Positions 36,493 through 44,864 of a stretch of 64,000 nt of DNA are shown piece after piece. Source of the DNA: an uncultured Eubacterium sp. (GTDB lineage: Bacteria > Bacillota > Clostridia > Lachnospirales > Lachnospiraceae); contig CAJUIL010000009.1 in assembly GCA_910586225.1 (NCBI GenBank), forward strand, positions 1-64,000, read 5' to 3'. Each line of letters opens with the position of its first letter. Position 1 is the first letter of the stretch. A model generated the notes under the pieces. That model searched no databases. It was not told where the DNA came from and saw nothing but the letters and a program-made list of their open reading frames with translations. The position numbers were made by a program, and so were the translations under genes.

Positions 36493-37258
36493 TCCGTTGT
36501 ATACTCAATCTACAGTCGACATCATTTTTCTCTTTAAATTCACCAAACGCTGTTCCTCTTGAACTGATGATAGGCTTCCCATAACTCAAATATTCAAAGA
36601 TCTAATACGGCATAGCTATCTCCCTACACATATCCAATTCAAAAAAACTCAGGCAAATATCCGCTTTTTCATACAGTTTTTCCAATTCTTTTCCTTTTTT
36701 ATGTACAATGCTAATATTTTCACTCAAAAAAGGAATATATTCCGTTTTCTCTTTTTCCCAATCTGCTTCCCAGCAGCAAACGGCCAGCATAACCTCCTTG
36801 TTATCTTTCACCGCCTCAAATACTTTATGTATTCTGTAATGTTTTCCCAACCCACCAATATATAAATTTTCCTTCGAATAAGTTCTTGCTCCAGCCTCCA
36901 CGTGAATCAGAGGTACATTTAATTTCCTGCAGGCTAAAGCTGATGTTAACGTTGTATCTGTATCCCCATAAACTACTACTACCAAAGGACGCTTTTCCAA
37001 CACCACCCTTTCAACGCCCATCATTACTTTTGCTGTTATCTCCGCATGAGTACCACTTCCAACCTGCAGATTTTTTACTGGCTTATCGATTCCAAGCTCT
37101 TTAAAAAATATGTCAGACATATTTTCATCATAATGCTGTCCAGTATGTACAATCACATCCTTGTATCCTCTCCTGTGCAACTCTTTTGATAAAGGTGCCA
37201 GCTTAATAAACTGCGGGCAATTACCTACAATGTGCATCACTATTTTTTCTATATCCAT
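36493..37258 (-). pseudogene. Chimera of a UDP-GlcNAc 2-epimerase N-terminus and a glycosyltransferase piece
   Basis: ATG 37258 follows AGGAGGACT. The first 130 residues are a WecB/WbpI-type UDP-GlcNAc 2-epimerase (PQFIKLAPLSKEL, VHTGQHYDENMSD, VYGDTDTTLTSALA, HVEAGARTYS). At that point the sequence switches to LYIGGLGKHYRIHKVF, the middle of the glycosyltransferase copied at 29926-31035, and runs to TAG at 36602-36604. There the intact gene has a Lys codon (MPY-K-TFEYLSYGKP), and related sequence continues past the stop to about 36493. The epimerase lacks its C-terminal half and the transferase its N-terminal half, so neither activity is expected. Confidence 0.88.
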
Positions 37259-37287
37259 AGTCCTCCTTCTCTCCACTTTTAAGAAAA

Positions 37288-38277
37288 TCACTGTTTATGT
37301 CCAGCAGAATTTTCATGTACTAACATTTCTATTCCGTTCTCTGCTTCTTTCCTAATAATCTCTGGATTAAAAATCTTCCTAATTCTAAAATATGGTTTTG
37401 GTTCACCGCCAAACTCTCTGAATGATTTTGATATTCTTTTAATCATGGAACCTTCAAAATCATAATCCAATCCCCTTTCATATGCAAACTCAATTCCCTT
37501 CCAGATAAGATATGCATAAGTGTCCTTTTGTTGGTATTCCGGCATATTTCCGCCTAATATCTGATAAACTGATCTTTCATCCCAAACAAGAAATACCAGA
37601 CTTTCTACTTCCTCTTCTTCATTCTTTGCACACATTGTCATGCCTGCATCATGAGCTTTGCATTCCTGATACAACCGAAACCATAAATCTTTCGAAAAAG
37701 GACAACTCAAATTCTGCTTTGCAAAAATCTTCTCATGCTCTTTATAAAAGTCATCTTTTTCTATATCTACAGCTATATGACAGTTCTTTTTGCCTTTTCT
37801 AATTTTATTTCTATAATTAGATGAAAGATTATTCCAAACTGCATCTAATTTTTTCGTATTTTCTATTACATAAGTATACCTTGTAATTGCCGTATATTTT
37901 TCCCAAAAAAAGGGAAGATAATTTCTAAAAGAATACATATACTGCTGTTCGTATACGTCAACATCTAAATCTCTAATAAACTCACAAGCAGACCGAATGA
38001 TCTTTTCTTCAAACCCTGCCTGAGAACAGGGCTTTCGTTCCTTATTTTCTTTAAAAATAATTCCATTGTTCTGCGTCAATGGCGCCTTTGTAATGTAGTT
38101 ATATTCACCTCGTTCCTCCATGTAATATGGCATAGCTGCCAACACATCATTACCCGTTTTATATAACCACACATCCCAGTTCTCCTCCCCACATACAGCA
38201 TCCATCCACCATATCCTAGAATAAATTGGCACATAGTTAGTTTTACAAAATTCTTGATATTTCCCCTTATTTGTCAT
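37288..38277 (-). CDS. FemAB-like/GNAT-fold acyltransferase (BioF2/Acetyltransf_6 type)
   Basis: This 329-residue protein shows the pattern of FemAB-like proteins with a doubled GNAT fold: IYSRIWWMDAVCG near the start, LSSNYRNKIRKGKKN in the middle, and LIWKGIEFAYERGLDYDFEGSM followed by FREFGGEPKPYFRIRK near the end. Relatives transfer amino acids or acyl groups to amino sugars or peptidoglycan precursors. Beside a formyltransferase and amino-sugar genes it may acylate an amino sugar. ATG 38277 follows AGGAGG. Confidence 0.75.
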   Translation of the reverse strand: MTNKGKYQEFCKTNYVPIYSRIWWMDAVCGEENWDVWLYKTGNDVLAAMPYYMEERGEYNYITKAPLTQNNGIIFKENKERKPCSQAGFEEKIIRSACEFIRDLDVDVYEQQYMYSFRNYLPFFWEKYTAITRYTYVIENTKKLDAVWNNLSSNYRNKIRKGKKNCHIAVDIEKDDFYKEHEKIFAKQNLSCPFSKDLWFRLYQECKAHDAGMTMCAKNEEEEVESLVFLVWDERSVYQILGGNMPEYQQKDTYAYLIWKGIEFAYERGLDYDFEGSMIKRISKSFREFGGEPKPYFRIRKIFNPEIIRKEAENGIEMLVHENSAGHKQ

Positions 38278-38293
38278 AATACCTTTTCTCCTC

Positions 38294-39022
38294 CTATGGT
38301 AATAGCTGGAAATGAACTCCGTCAATTTCAATATAGGCGCCTTCATACGGCGGACACCAAAAGGCATGTATTTTTCTTTTCACAACCACCGCTTTGTCTG
38401 TTATGCTAACCTTCTTTTCCATTTCAAAATCTTCCAAGCTATAATATTTCCCTTCTGCACCCTGCGGCGTAGAGGGCAACGATCCATTCTTCTCCCACTC
38501 TTCAACAATCTGCAATGTTAATTCATAAGCTGTCTTTTGTGTTTCTCTTTCCAATTCTTTTACTGATATGATATCTGCATTAATAGGAAATTTTTTTATC
38601 TTTATAATATTTCCTTCATCAAATTTTTCATTCACATAGTGCGCAGTAACTCCCCACTCCTTTTCTCCATTCAGCAATCCATGATTATATGTATATAACC
38701 CCTTATATTTTGGTAATATGGCTCCATGTAAATTAATGCAGTTTCCCCCTGTCCACTCTATCAATTCTTTTCTTATTAATCTTCCATATGTATTAGAAAT
38801 AGCCAAATCCACGTGCGGCATTTTTTTTAATTTTATCATTTGATATATTTCATTATGTTCAAATATGGCAATATGATAGTTCCTGCAGATATCTTCCAGT
38901 TCTGTCCCCGAAACAACTTCTTTCTTTTTGCACACAACACCAACAACCGTATGATACTTCAGCAAATATTTCAAAGTCTTACAAGTATATTTTTTACTTT
39001 TCGTTAAAAATAAAATATCCAT
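38294..39022 (-). CDS. Formyltransferase-like enzyme, probably for an amino sugar
   Basis: This 242-residue protein resembles the methionyl-tRNA formyltransferase/ArnA N-terminal family. The segment CINLHGAILPKYKGLYTYNHGLLNGEKEWGVT corresponds to the catalytic N-H-S...LLP...G region, with NLHGAILP in place of the usual NxHxSLLP. Asp at VNEKFDEGNI fits the catalytic Asp position. Stand-alone members of this size formylate UDP-4-amino sugars in O-antigen pathways. The preceding gene overlaps its start by one base. A 4-amino sugar could come from the PglF-like dehydratase and the aminotransferase at 43.5 kb. Confidence 0.78.
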   Translation of the reverse strand: MDILFLTKSKKYTCKTLKYLLKYHTVVGVVCKKKEVVSGTELEDICRNYHIAIFEHNEIYQMIKLKKMPHVDLAISNTYGRLIRKELIEWTGGNCINLHGAILPKYKGLYTYNHGLLNGEKEWGVTAHYVNEKFDEGNIIKIKKFPINADIISVKELERETQKTAYELTLQIVEEWEKNGSLPSTPQGAEGKYYSLEDFEMEKKVSITDKAVVVKRKIHAFWCPPYEGAYIEIDGVHFQLLP

Positions 39023-40095
39023 TAGAACTCTCCCTGCATATCTATACTTGCAAAATCAGTCATCGGAAACTTTACTACTTTCCCTGTTTTCTGACTCTTA
39101 TAGATTGCAAGCACCAGCTCCAAAGCTCTTCTTCCTGCATAAGCATCTACATACGGCTTTCTATTCCCTTGAATGGCCTGTACCATATCTGCATACAGAC
39201 TGGTATGTCCATTTCCATAAACGTTGCTGGCAGCTTCCTCTAGCCCCTTATTTTCCTTATCTTCTTCCATCTCATCTGCAAAATCCCAGACATCAATATT
39301 ATTTGTAGACTTACCCCCAAGTTTTACCGTTCCTTTTTCACCAAACAAATACAAGGTTTCCTCCAAGTTCTGTGAAAATACATTGGTTGTCCCTTCGATC
39401 GTAGCAACTGCTCCATTTTTAAATTGCACCACTGCCACCCCCAAATCTTCTGTCTCTAAATAATTATGAAACTGTTGTCTTGTTGCTCCGTAGACACTCT
39501 CAATTTCATCCCCAAGCATCCAGCGAAGAAGATCAATTCCATGAATACACTGGTTCATCAACGCCCCACCGTCCTGTGCCCAAGTGCCACGCCATGGTGC
39601 CTGGATGTAATACTCCTTATCCCGATTCCAGCGTACATGGATCGAGCCATGTGAAAGCTTCCCAAAACGTCCTGCCTCTAAAGCCTGACGCATTTTCTGA
39701 ACCGCAATATTAAAACGATTCTGATGGCAAGCGGCCACCTTCACCCCCTTTTTTTCAGATAATAAGATAATCCTATTGGCCTCTTCCAAAGACATTGCCA
39801 TAGGTTTTTCAATAATCACATGGATTCCCTGTTCAATGCAGTAAAGCGAAATTTCACCATGCAGGCCGCTTTCTGTCGCAATACTGATTAGGTCAAGTGT
39901 GTTCTCTTCTATCATTTTTTTGTAATCTGTATAACGTTTGATTGTTCTATCATTCTGCAACCCATGTTTTGCCAAAACGCTTTCCATATGTTCTGGTACT
40001 ATATCGCATACAGCAATCAACTCCAAGTTATTATTTATAGCTGCCTTTATATGGTTCATAGAGATTCTGCCGCATCCAATCAATGCATATCTCAT
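39022..40095 (-). CDS. Gfo/Idh/MocA oxidoreductase, WbpB-like
   Basis: This 357-residue NAD-dependent enzyme has the N-terminal Rossmann motif IGCGRISMNHIKA, the EKPMAMS segment and a C-terminal domain with HQNRFNIAVQKMRQALEAGRFGKL and RWNRDKEYYIQAPWRGTWAQDGGAL. These segments are like WbpB, which oxidises UDP-GlcNAcA at C3. A WbpA-like dehydrogenase is encoded just upstream. ATG 40095 follows GGAAAGGGAAAA. The gap 40096-40199 has no gene. Confidence 0.88.
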   Translation of the reverse strand: MRYALIGCGRISMNHIKAAINNNLELIAVCDIVPEHMESVLAKHGLQNDRTIKRYTDYKKMIEENTLDLISIATESGLHGEISLYCIEQGIHVIIEKPMAMSLEEANRIILLSEKKGVKVAACHQNRFNIAVQKMRQALEAGRFGKLSHGSIHVRWNRDKEYYIQAPWRGTWAQDGGALMNQCIHGIDLLRWMLGDEIESVYGATRQQFHNYLETEDLGVAVVQFKNGAVATIEGTTNVFSQNLEETLYLFGEKGTVKLGGKSTNNIDVWDFADEMEEDKENKGLEEAASNVYGNGHTSLYADMVQAIQGNRKPYVDAYAGRRALELVLAIYKSQKTGKVVKFPMTDFASIDMQGEF

Positions 40096-40199
40096 GCTTT
40101 TTCCCTTTCCTTCCACTATACTACTGAAAAACTTGTTACTTGTCCTTAACCGAAAAATTCAGGTTGTTATCATTATTCCCAAGCCGATCTTTTACTTCT

Positions 40200-41513
40200 C
40201 TACAGGACTTCAATATTTTCTCTTTCTGCCAAATGCTTCATCACATTTTTCGTATCAAATATTGCATTTGCATTCTTTTGAAGCATTGGATAATCCACAT
40301 TCGAATGTGCTGCCGTAATCATCAGCAAATCATACCCTTGCACCTGCTCATCGGTAACCTTCGTCATTCCCTGCACTATTTTTCCATGATATTTATACTG
40401 AGCGATGTAAGGATCGTAATAGTCCACTTTAGCCCCAGAGCGCTTCAATATCTCGATCACTTCCAACGCCGGACTTTCCCGATAATCATCAATATCCTGC
40501 TTATAAGCCACTCCAACTACCAATACCTTCGAGCCTTTTAACGACTTCTCAAAACGATTCAAGATCCGTGCGGCACGATCTACACAGTATTCCGGCATTC
40601 TGTCGTTTACCATCATAGAGCTTTCGATCATCGATGTATGAAAGCCATATTCCCTCGCCTTCCAGGAAAGATAATAAGGATCCAGCGGAATACAATGCCC
40701 GCCCAGCCCAGGACCAGGATAAAATGCCTGAAAACCATACGGCTTTGTCTTGGCCGCGTCGATTACTTCCCAGATACTAATCCCCATACGATCGCTTAAA
40801 ATAGCCAGTTCGTTGATCAGGCCAATATTTACGTTCCGGTAAGTGTTTTCCAGTATTTTTTCCATTTCTGCAACGGCCGGAGAAGATACTTCGGACACCT
40901 CCCCATCCAATACTGCCCGGTACATTGCCGCCATAACTTCTGTAGCGTCTTTTCCGATACCGCCAACGACTTTCGGCGTATTTTTTGTTTTGTAGATCAG
41001 GTTTCCCGGATCTACGCGTTCTGGAGAAAATCCCAGATAAAAATCTTCCCCGCAAGTGAAACCGGATCCCTTTTCCAGGATTGGTTTTACGAGTTCTTCA
41101 GTAGTCCCAGGATAAGTCGTAGATTCCAGCACCACAATCGTTTCCTTTGTCAGATATTTAGATATCGCTTCTGCTGAAGATTTCACATAGCTGATATCCG
41201 GCTGCTGATGCTGGTCTAACGGCGTAGGTACGCAAATAGCAATAAAATCCACATCACCGACAAAGGAAAAATCTGTCGTCGCCGTCAGCCTGCCCTCATC
41301 GACTAATTTCTTTAGATCGCTGTCCACAACGTCTCCAATATAATTATGTCCGGCATTTACAAGATCCACCTTTTCTTCCTGCACATCAAAACCAATCGTT
41401 CGAAAACCCGCCTTAGCCTTCTCTACTGCCAGCGGCAAGCCAACATAACCCAAACCTACCACTCCGACTGTTAAATCTCTCTCCTGAATCTTTTTTAATA
41501 ATCTTTCCTTCAT
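40200..41513 (-). CDS. wbpA: UDP-N-acetylglucosamine 6-dehydrogenase, WbpA-like
   Basis: This 437-residue nucleotide-sugar dehydrogenase has the NAD site VGVVGLGYVGLPLAVEKA, the family's ESTTYPGTTEELV segment and the catalytic Cys in FYPGPGLGGHCIPLDPYYLS. This form is typical of the WbpA/TviB class that oxidises UDP-GlcNAc to UDP-GlcNAcA, rather than of UDP-glucose dehydrogenases. ATG 41513 gives the expected N-terminus. It supplies uronic acid for the WbpB/WbpE branch. Confidence 0.88.
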   Translation of the reverse strand: MKERLLKKIQERDLTVGVVGLGYVGLPLAVEKAKAGFRTIGFDVQEEKVDLVNAGHNYIGDVVDSDLKKLVDEGRLTATTDFSFVGDVDFIAICVPTPLDQHQQPDISYVKSSAEAISKYLTKETIVVLESTTYPGTTEELVKPILEKGSGFTCGEDFYLGFSPERVDPGNLIYKTKNTPKVVGGIGKDATEVMAAMYRAVLDGEVSEVSSPAVAEMEKILENTYRNVNIGLINELAILSDRMGISIWEVIDAAKTKPYGFQAFYPGPGLGGHCIPLDPYYLSWKAREYGFHTSMIESSMMVNDRMPEYCVDRAARILNRFEKSLKGSKVLVVGVAYKQDIDDYRESPALEVIEILKRSGAKVDYYDPYIAQYKYHGKIVQGMTKVTDEQVQGYDLLMITAAHSNVDYPMLQKNANAIFDTKNVMKHLAERENIEVL

Positions 41514-41517
41514 CCTT

Positions 41518-42750
41518 TTACCTTTCTGAATTAAAAAGCGAAGCAAACTCTTCTGCTAAGATATCATATACAAAATGCTGCAAAACAGCCTGTTTTCCAT
41601 TCTCTCCCATTTGCTTTCTCCGAGCTTCTGGTAATTGGCTCATTTTCTCAACTGCCTGTGCAAGTTCTTCAGCATCCTGCGGCCTTACCATCATTCCACA
41701 TTTATAAGTTCTAATCACAGAATCTGGAGTATGGATTGCACATAGGACTGGTTTTGCGGCCATCATTGAATCATATAGCTTATTAAAACACATCCCAAAA
41801 CGATATAGAGAAGAATCTGCTGCACACATAACACAACAATCAAAATAAGTAAGCAAAGCCGGAATCATTTTTTTAGATACTGGCGGGAGGAACTGCACAT
41901 TTTCTATTTGTTCCTGTTTCACACGTTTTATCAGACGTTTTTTTTCTACGCCATCTCCCACTAATACAAATTGTATTTTAGGATTTGTGATCCGCTTTGC
42001 CGCGTCCAGCAAACTATCAAGCGCATTTGATAAAGCATGGCCGCCAAAATAACCTGCTACAAATTTTCCATTTCTCTTTAAATCCTGCAGCACACCCTGA
42101 TGCTCCTCTGGCAAGTTTTCTTTGCACTCCCAATCCTGTAAAGCAACTCCATTTGGAATATGAATAAGTTTATGCGGATCCAGTCCATGTGCTATTAAAT
42201 ATTCCTTAGCATTTGATGGCAGGGAGACTACATAATCTGAATGTCTGCAAAAAGAATTTTCCGCAGCCTGTATTGCCATGACAAATGGATGAAATCTGCT
42301 CATTCCACCCAATTCTGTCAAAGTAGCAGGCCACATATCATGTATTTCATGGATCAGCTTCGCCCCGCACATCCGCGCAATCCGCTGCCCCGCATAAGTA
42401 TCCAGCGGATAGGTAGAAGACGTGATCACCACATCCGGCTTCCATGCTTTTACAATTTTATCCGCACAGATCCACAACTTCCCCACAAACCGAAGCATCG
42501 TCAGCGCACGCTTTGCCCCATTCCCTTCATACCGTCCGGCCTTCACCCAGTGATACAAAATCCCATCGATTTTTTCCGTCTGGAAATCCTTTGAAACATC
42601 CGGATTTTTCGTCCGCAAATGGGAATAGTCTGCTGCCACGATATGTACTTTATGCCCCATTTTGACCCACTCCCTGGCAAAATAGTACGGCCGAAATTCC
42701 ATGCCCATTTCAATCGATCCAGCATAGTGATTGATTAATAAGATATTCAT
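41518..42750 (-). CDS. GT4 family glycosyltransferase, WbuB-like
   Basis: This 410-residue GT-B enzyme starts MNILLINHYAGS and carries the WbuB/WcaI-type markers EFRPYYFAREWVKMGH and EIHDMWPATLTELGG, plus GYFGGHALSNALDSLL at the start of the nucleotide-binding domain. WbuB-like enzymes act on an undecaprenyl-linked first sugar, consistent with the sugar transferase encoded just upstream. It ends 4 nt before the dehydrogenase start. Confidence 0.88.
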   Translation of the reverse strand: MNILLINHYAGSIEMGMEFRPYYFAREWVKMGHKVHIVAADYSHLRTKNPDVSKDFQTEKIDGILYHWVKAGRYEGNGAKRALTMLRFVGKLWICADKIVKAWKPDVVITSSTYPLDTYAGQRIARMCGAKLIHEIHDMWPATLTELGGMSRFHPFVMAIQAAENSFCRHSDYVVSLPSNAKEYLIAHGLDPHKLIHIPNGVALQDWECKENLPEEHQGVLQDLKRNGKFVAGYFGGHALSNALDSLLDAAKRITNPKIQFVLVGDGVEKKRLIKRVKQEQIENVQFLPPVSKKMIPALLTYFDCCVMCAADSSLYRFGMCFNKLYDSMMAAKPVLCAIHTPDSVIRTYKCGMMVRPQDAEELAQAVEKMSQLPEARRKQMGENGKQAVLQHFVYDILAEEFASLFNSER

Positions 42751-42788
42751 TGTCTATCCTCTAAAAACTGTTTTCCTTTGCTCCTGCT

Positions 42789-43478
42789 TCATCCTCTGGC
42801 TACCTGCACAACGGTATAGACCAGCGTCTTAAAATCCCTCCAGATACTAAACCCTTGTAACTGCTCTAGATTATACGCCATCTTTTGCGGTAATATCTTA
42901 GTCAAATATACCTGCTGCGCATCGTTCGCGCATTCCAACAGTCTGTCCTCATCCTTAAAATAAACGCTTGCCTCTGACGTAACCCCAGACGGCAGCAGCA
43001 AGGTCGCGCGCATATCTGGCCGGTATTTTTTTACGTAATCCGGTATCTCAGGCCTTGTTCCTACAAACGTCATATCTCCCGTAAAAATATTGATCAGCTG
43101 CGGCAGTTCATCCAGGCGGTATTTTCTGAGTACCTTGCCGATGTCCGTGATCCGCCTGTCATTTTTTAGCGTTACCTGTGTTCCTTTCTGTTCTGCATCC
43201 GCAGACATCGTTCGAAACTTGTATATACGAAAGATCCTGCCGTACTGCGTCACCCGCTCCTGTCGGAAAAACACAGGGCCTTTTGAATCACACTTGATCA
43301 ACACCGCAAGCATCAAAAAGATCGGAGCTAACAATACAAGCAATAGCACAGAAAAAACAACGTCCAATATTCTCTTTACCCGTAAGCTGACTGTTTTTCT
43401 TTGCAGGCTGCAGTAATACGGCCTTACCTCCTCCCGGCGCATTCCGCTCGGAAGCTCGTCCCACCTTCTAAGCTTCAA
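42789..43478 (-). CDS. Initiating sugar-1-phosphate transferase (PglC/WbaP family)
   Basis: This 229-residue protein has one hydrophobic stretch (RILDVVFSVLLLVLLAPIF) followed by the bacterial sugar transferase core: FFRQERVTQYGRIFRIYKFRTM, LRKYRLDELPQLINIFTGDM and FVGTRPE. The last motif has Thr where many relatives have Pro. It should start glycan assembly by loading the first sugar phosphate on undecaprenyl phosphate. It overlaps the aminotransferase gene by 11 nt, a pairing also seen in bacillosamine-type pathways. Confidence 0.92.
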   Translation of the reverse strand: MKLRRWDELPSGMRREEVRPYYCSLQRKTVSLRVKRILDVVFSVLLLVLLAPIFLMLAVLIKCDSKGPVFFRQERVTQYGRIFRIYKFRTMSADAEQKGTQVTLKNDRRITDIGKVLRKYRLDELPQLINIFTGDMTFVGTRPEIPDYVKKYRPDMRATLLLPSGVTSEASVYFKDEDRLLECANDAQQVYLTKILPQKMAYNLEQLQGFSIWRDFKTLVYTVVQVARG

Positions 43479-44778
43479 TGCCGGATTCCTGCCTTTCTTT
43501 TGTATTTTTTTCCTGCGCGCCTTCTTCCGAAATCCGCACAGATGCTTTTTTCGAAATCTCTGCTAAAATATTTGACACACACGAAATGACATAATCCACA
43601 TCCGCATCCGTTAAGCAAGTATGCAGCGGAAGCGTAATTTCGTTTTGGTATTGCGCAAATGCATTGGGATAATCCTCGATCGAAAACCCCATATTTTTGT
43701 ATGCCGTAAACATTGGCAGCGGCTTATAATGAACGTTTGTGGCCACGCCCTGTCCCGCCAGCTTTTGGATCATCTGATTTCTTTGCTGTTCTGTAATACC
43801 AGGGATCCGGAGTAAATACAGGTGGCCGCTGGAATCATAACAAGACTCCTCGTGGATCAAAGGCTTTGCGCCAAATTTTAAAAATGCATGATCATATCGA
43901 TGGATGATCTCTTTTCTTCTTTTTAATATCTGTCCGTATCGTTTTAACTGCTGCAAGCCGATTGCAGCTTGGATATCTGTCATATTACACTTATAAGCGG
44001 GCGACAAAATGTCGTACTCCCAGGCACCAAGGCTTTCCTTTTCCAGTGCATCCTTGCTCTGCCCATGCAAAGACAAAAGCATCAGCTGTCGGTAAATCCA
44101 TGCATCCTCTACGCCTTTATCCTCCAAACTGCGCCACATTAACGTCCCGCCTTCCGCTGTCGTCAGATTTTTGACCGCATGAAAAGAAACACTTGTAAAA
44201 TCAGCGGCTTCCCCGCACATTTTCCACCAACCGCCCGTCAGCCTTTTTGCTCCGAATGCGTGCGCCCCATCCGCGATAACGGCTACTCTCCCAAGCGCTT
44301 CCTGCAGCCTGCTATGCGGCTGAAATTTCGCTTGCTGCCGGTGTACAAGCTCATAAATACGGTCGTAATCACACATGACACCGCCCAGATCAACCGGAAT
44401 GATCGCTTTCGTTTTCTCTGTGACCGCCTGCTCTAATGCGTCGTAATCCATTTCAAAAGAATCCGGCGCTGTATCCACTAAAACCAGATTCGCCCCTACG
44501 TGGCAGACTGGGCTGGCTGACGCAGTATACGTATATGCCGAGGTAATTACCTCATCCCCAGGGCCGACGCCTAACAGCCGCAAGGCCGATTCCAGACAAG
44601 CAGTCGCAGAATTTAGACATACAGCCTTGTTTACTTTACAATAAGAAGCAATTTGAGACTCAAACAGCTTTGTCTTTGGCCCTGTTGTGATCCAACCGCT
44701 CCTTAAGACCTCTGCTACTTCCTGAATTTCTGCCTCCGTAATATCCGGCGGCGAGAAAACAATTTCCCTATTATGCAT
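43468..44778 (-). CDS. DegT-family aminotransferase for a 4-amino-sugar (PglE/EpsN-like)
   Basis: This 436-residue PLP enzyme has LNSATACLESALRLLGVGPGDEVI, the Asp of IADGAHAFGA, and SFHAVKNLTTAEGG with the PLP Lys. The His-Ala-Val-Lys-Asn context is typical of enzymes acting on 4-keto sugars. The C-terminal LPLHTCLTDADVDYVI is also usual. ATG 44778 follows GAAGGAAACGG; the open frame runs to 45048 but overlaps the flippase. A likely substrate is the UDP-4-keto-6-deoxy sugar made by the PglF-like dehydratase at 53.8 kb. Confidence 0.87.
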   Translation of the reverse strand: MHNREIVFSPPDITEAEIQEVAEVLRSGWITTGPKTKLFESQIASYCKVNKAVCLNSATACLESALRLLGVGPGDEVITSAYTYTASASPVCHVGANLVLVDTAPDSFEMDYDALEQAVTEKTKAIIPVDLGGVMCDYDRIYELVHRQQAKFQPHSRLQEALGRVAVIADGAHAFGAKRLTGGWWKMCGEAADFTSVSFHAVKNLTTAEGGTLMWRSLEDKGVEDAWIYRQLMLLSLHGQSKDALEKESLGAWEYDILSPAYKCNMTDIQAAIGLQQLKRYGQILKRRKEIIHRYDHAFLKFGAKPLIHEESCYDSSGHLYLLRIPGITEQQRNQMIQKLAGQGVATNVHYKPLPMFTAYKNMGFSIEDYPNAFAQYQNEITLPLHTCLTDADVDYVISCVSNILAEISKKASVRISEEGAQEKNTKERQESGIEA

Positions 44779-44864
44779 ATTTCCGTTTCCTTCTCTCTTT
44801 ATCCACATATCCCCTTCCTGCACATCCTCTGGCAAACCAGTCTGTTTCATACAAACCCTATCCG

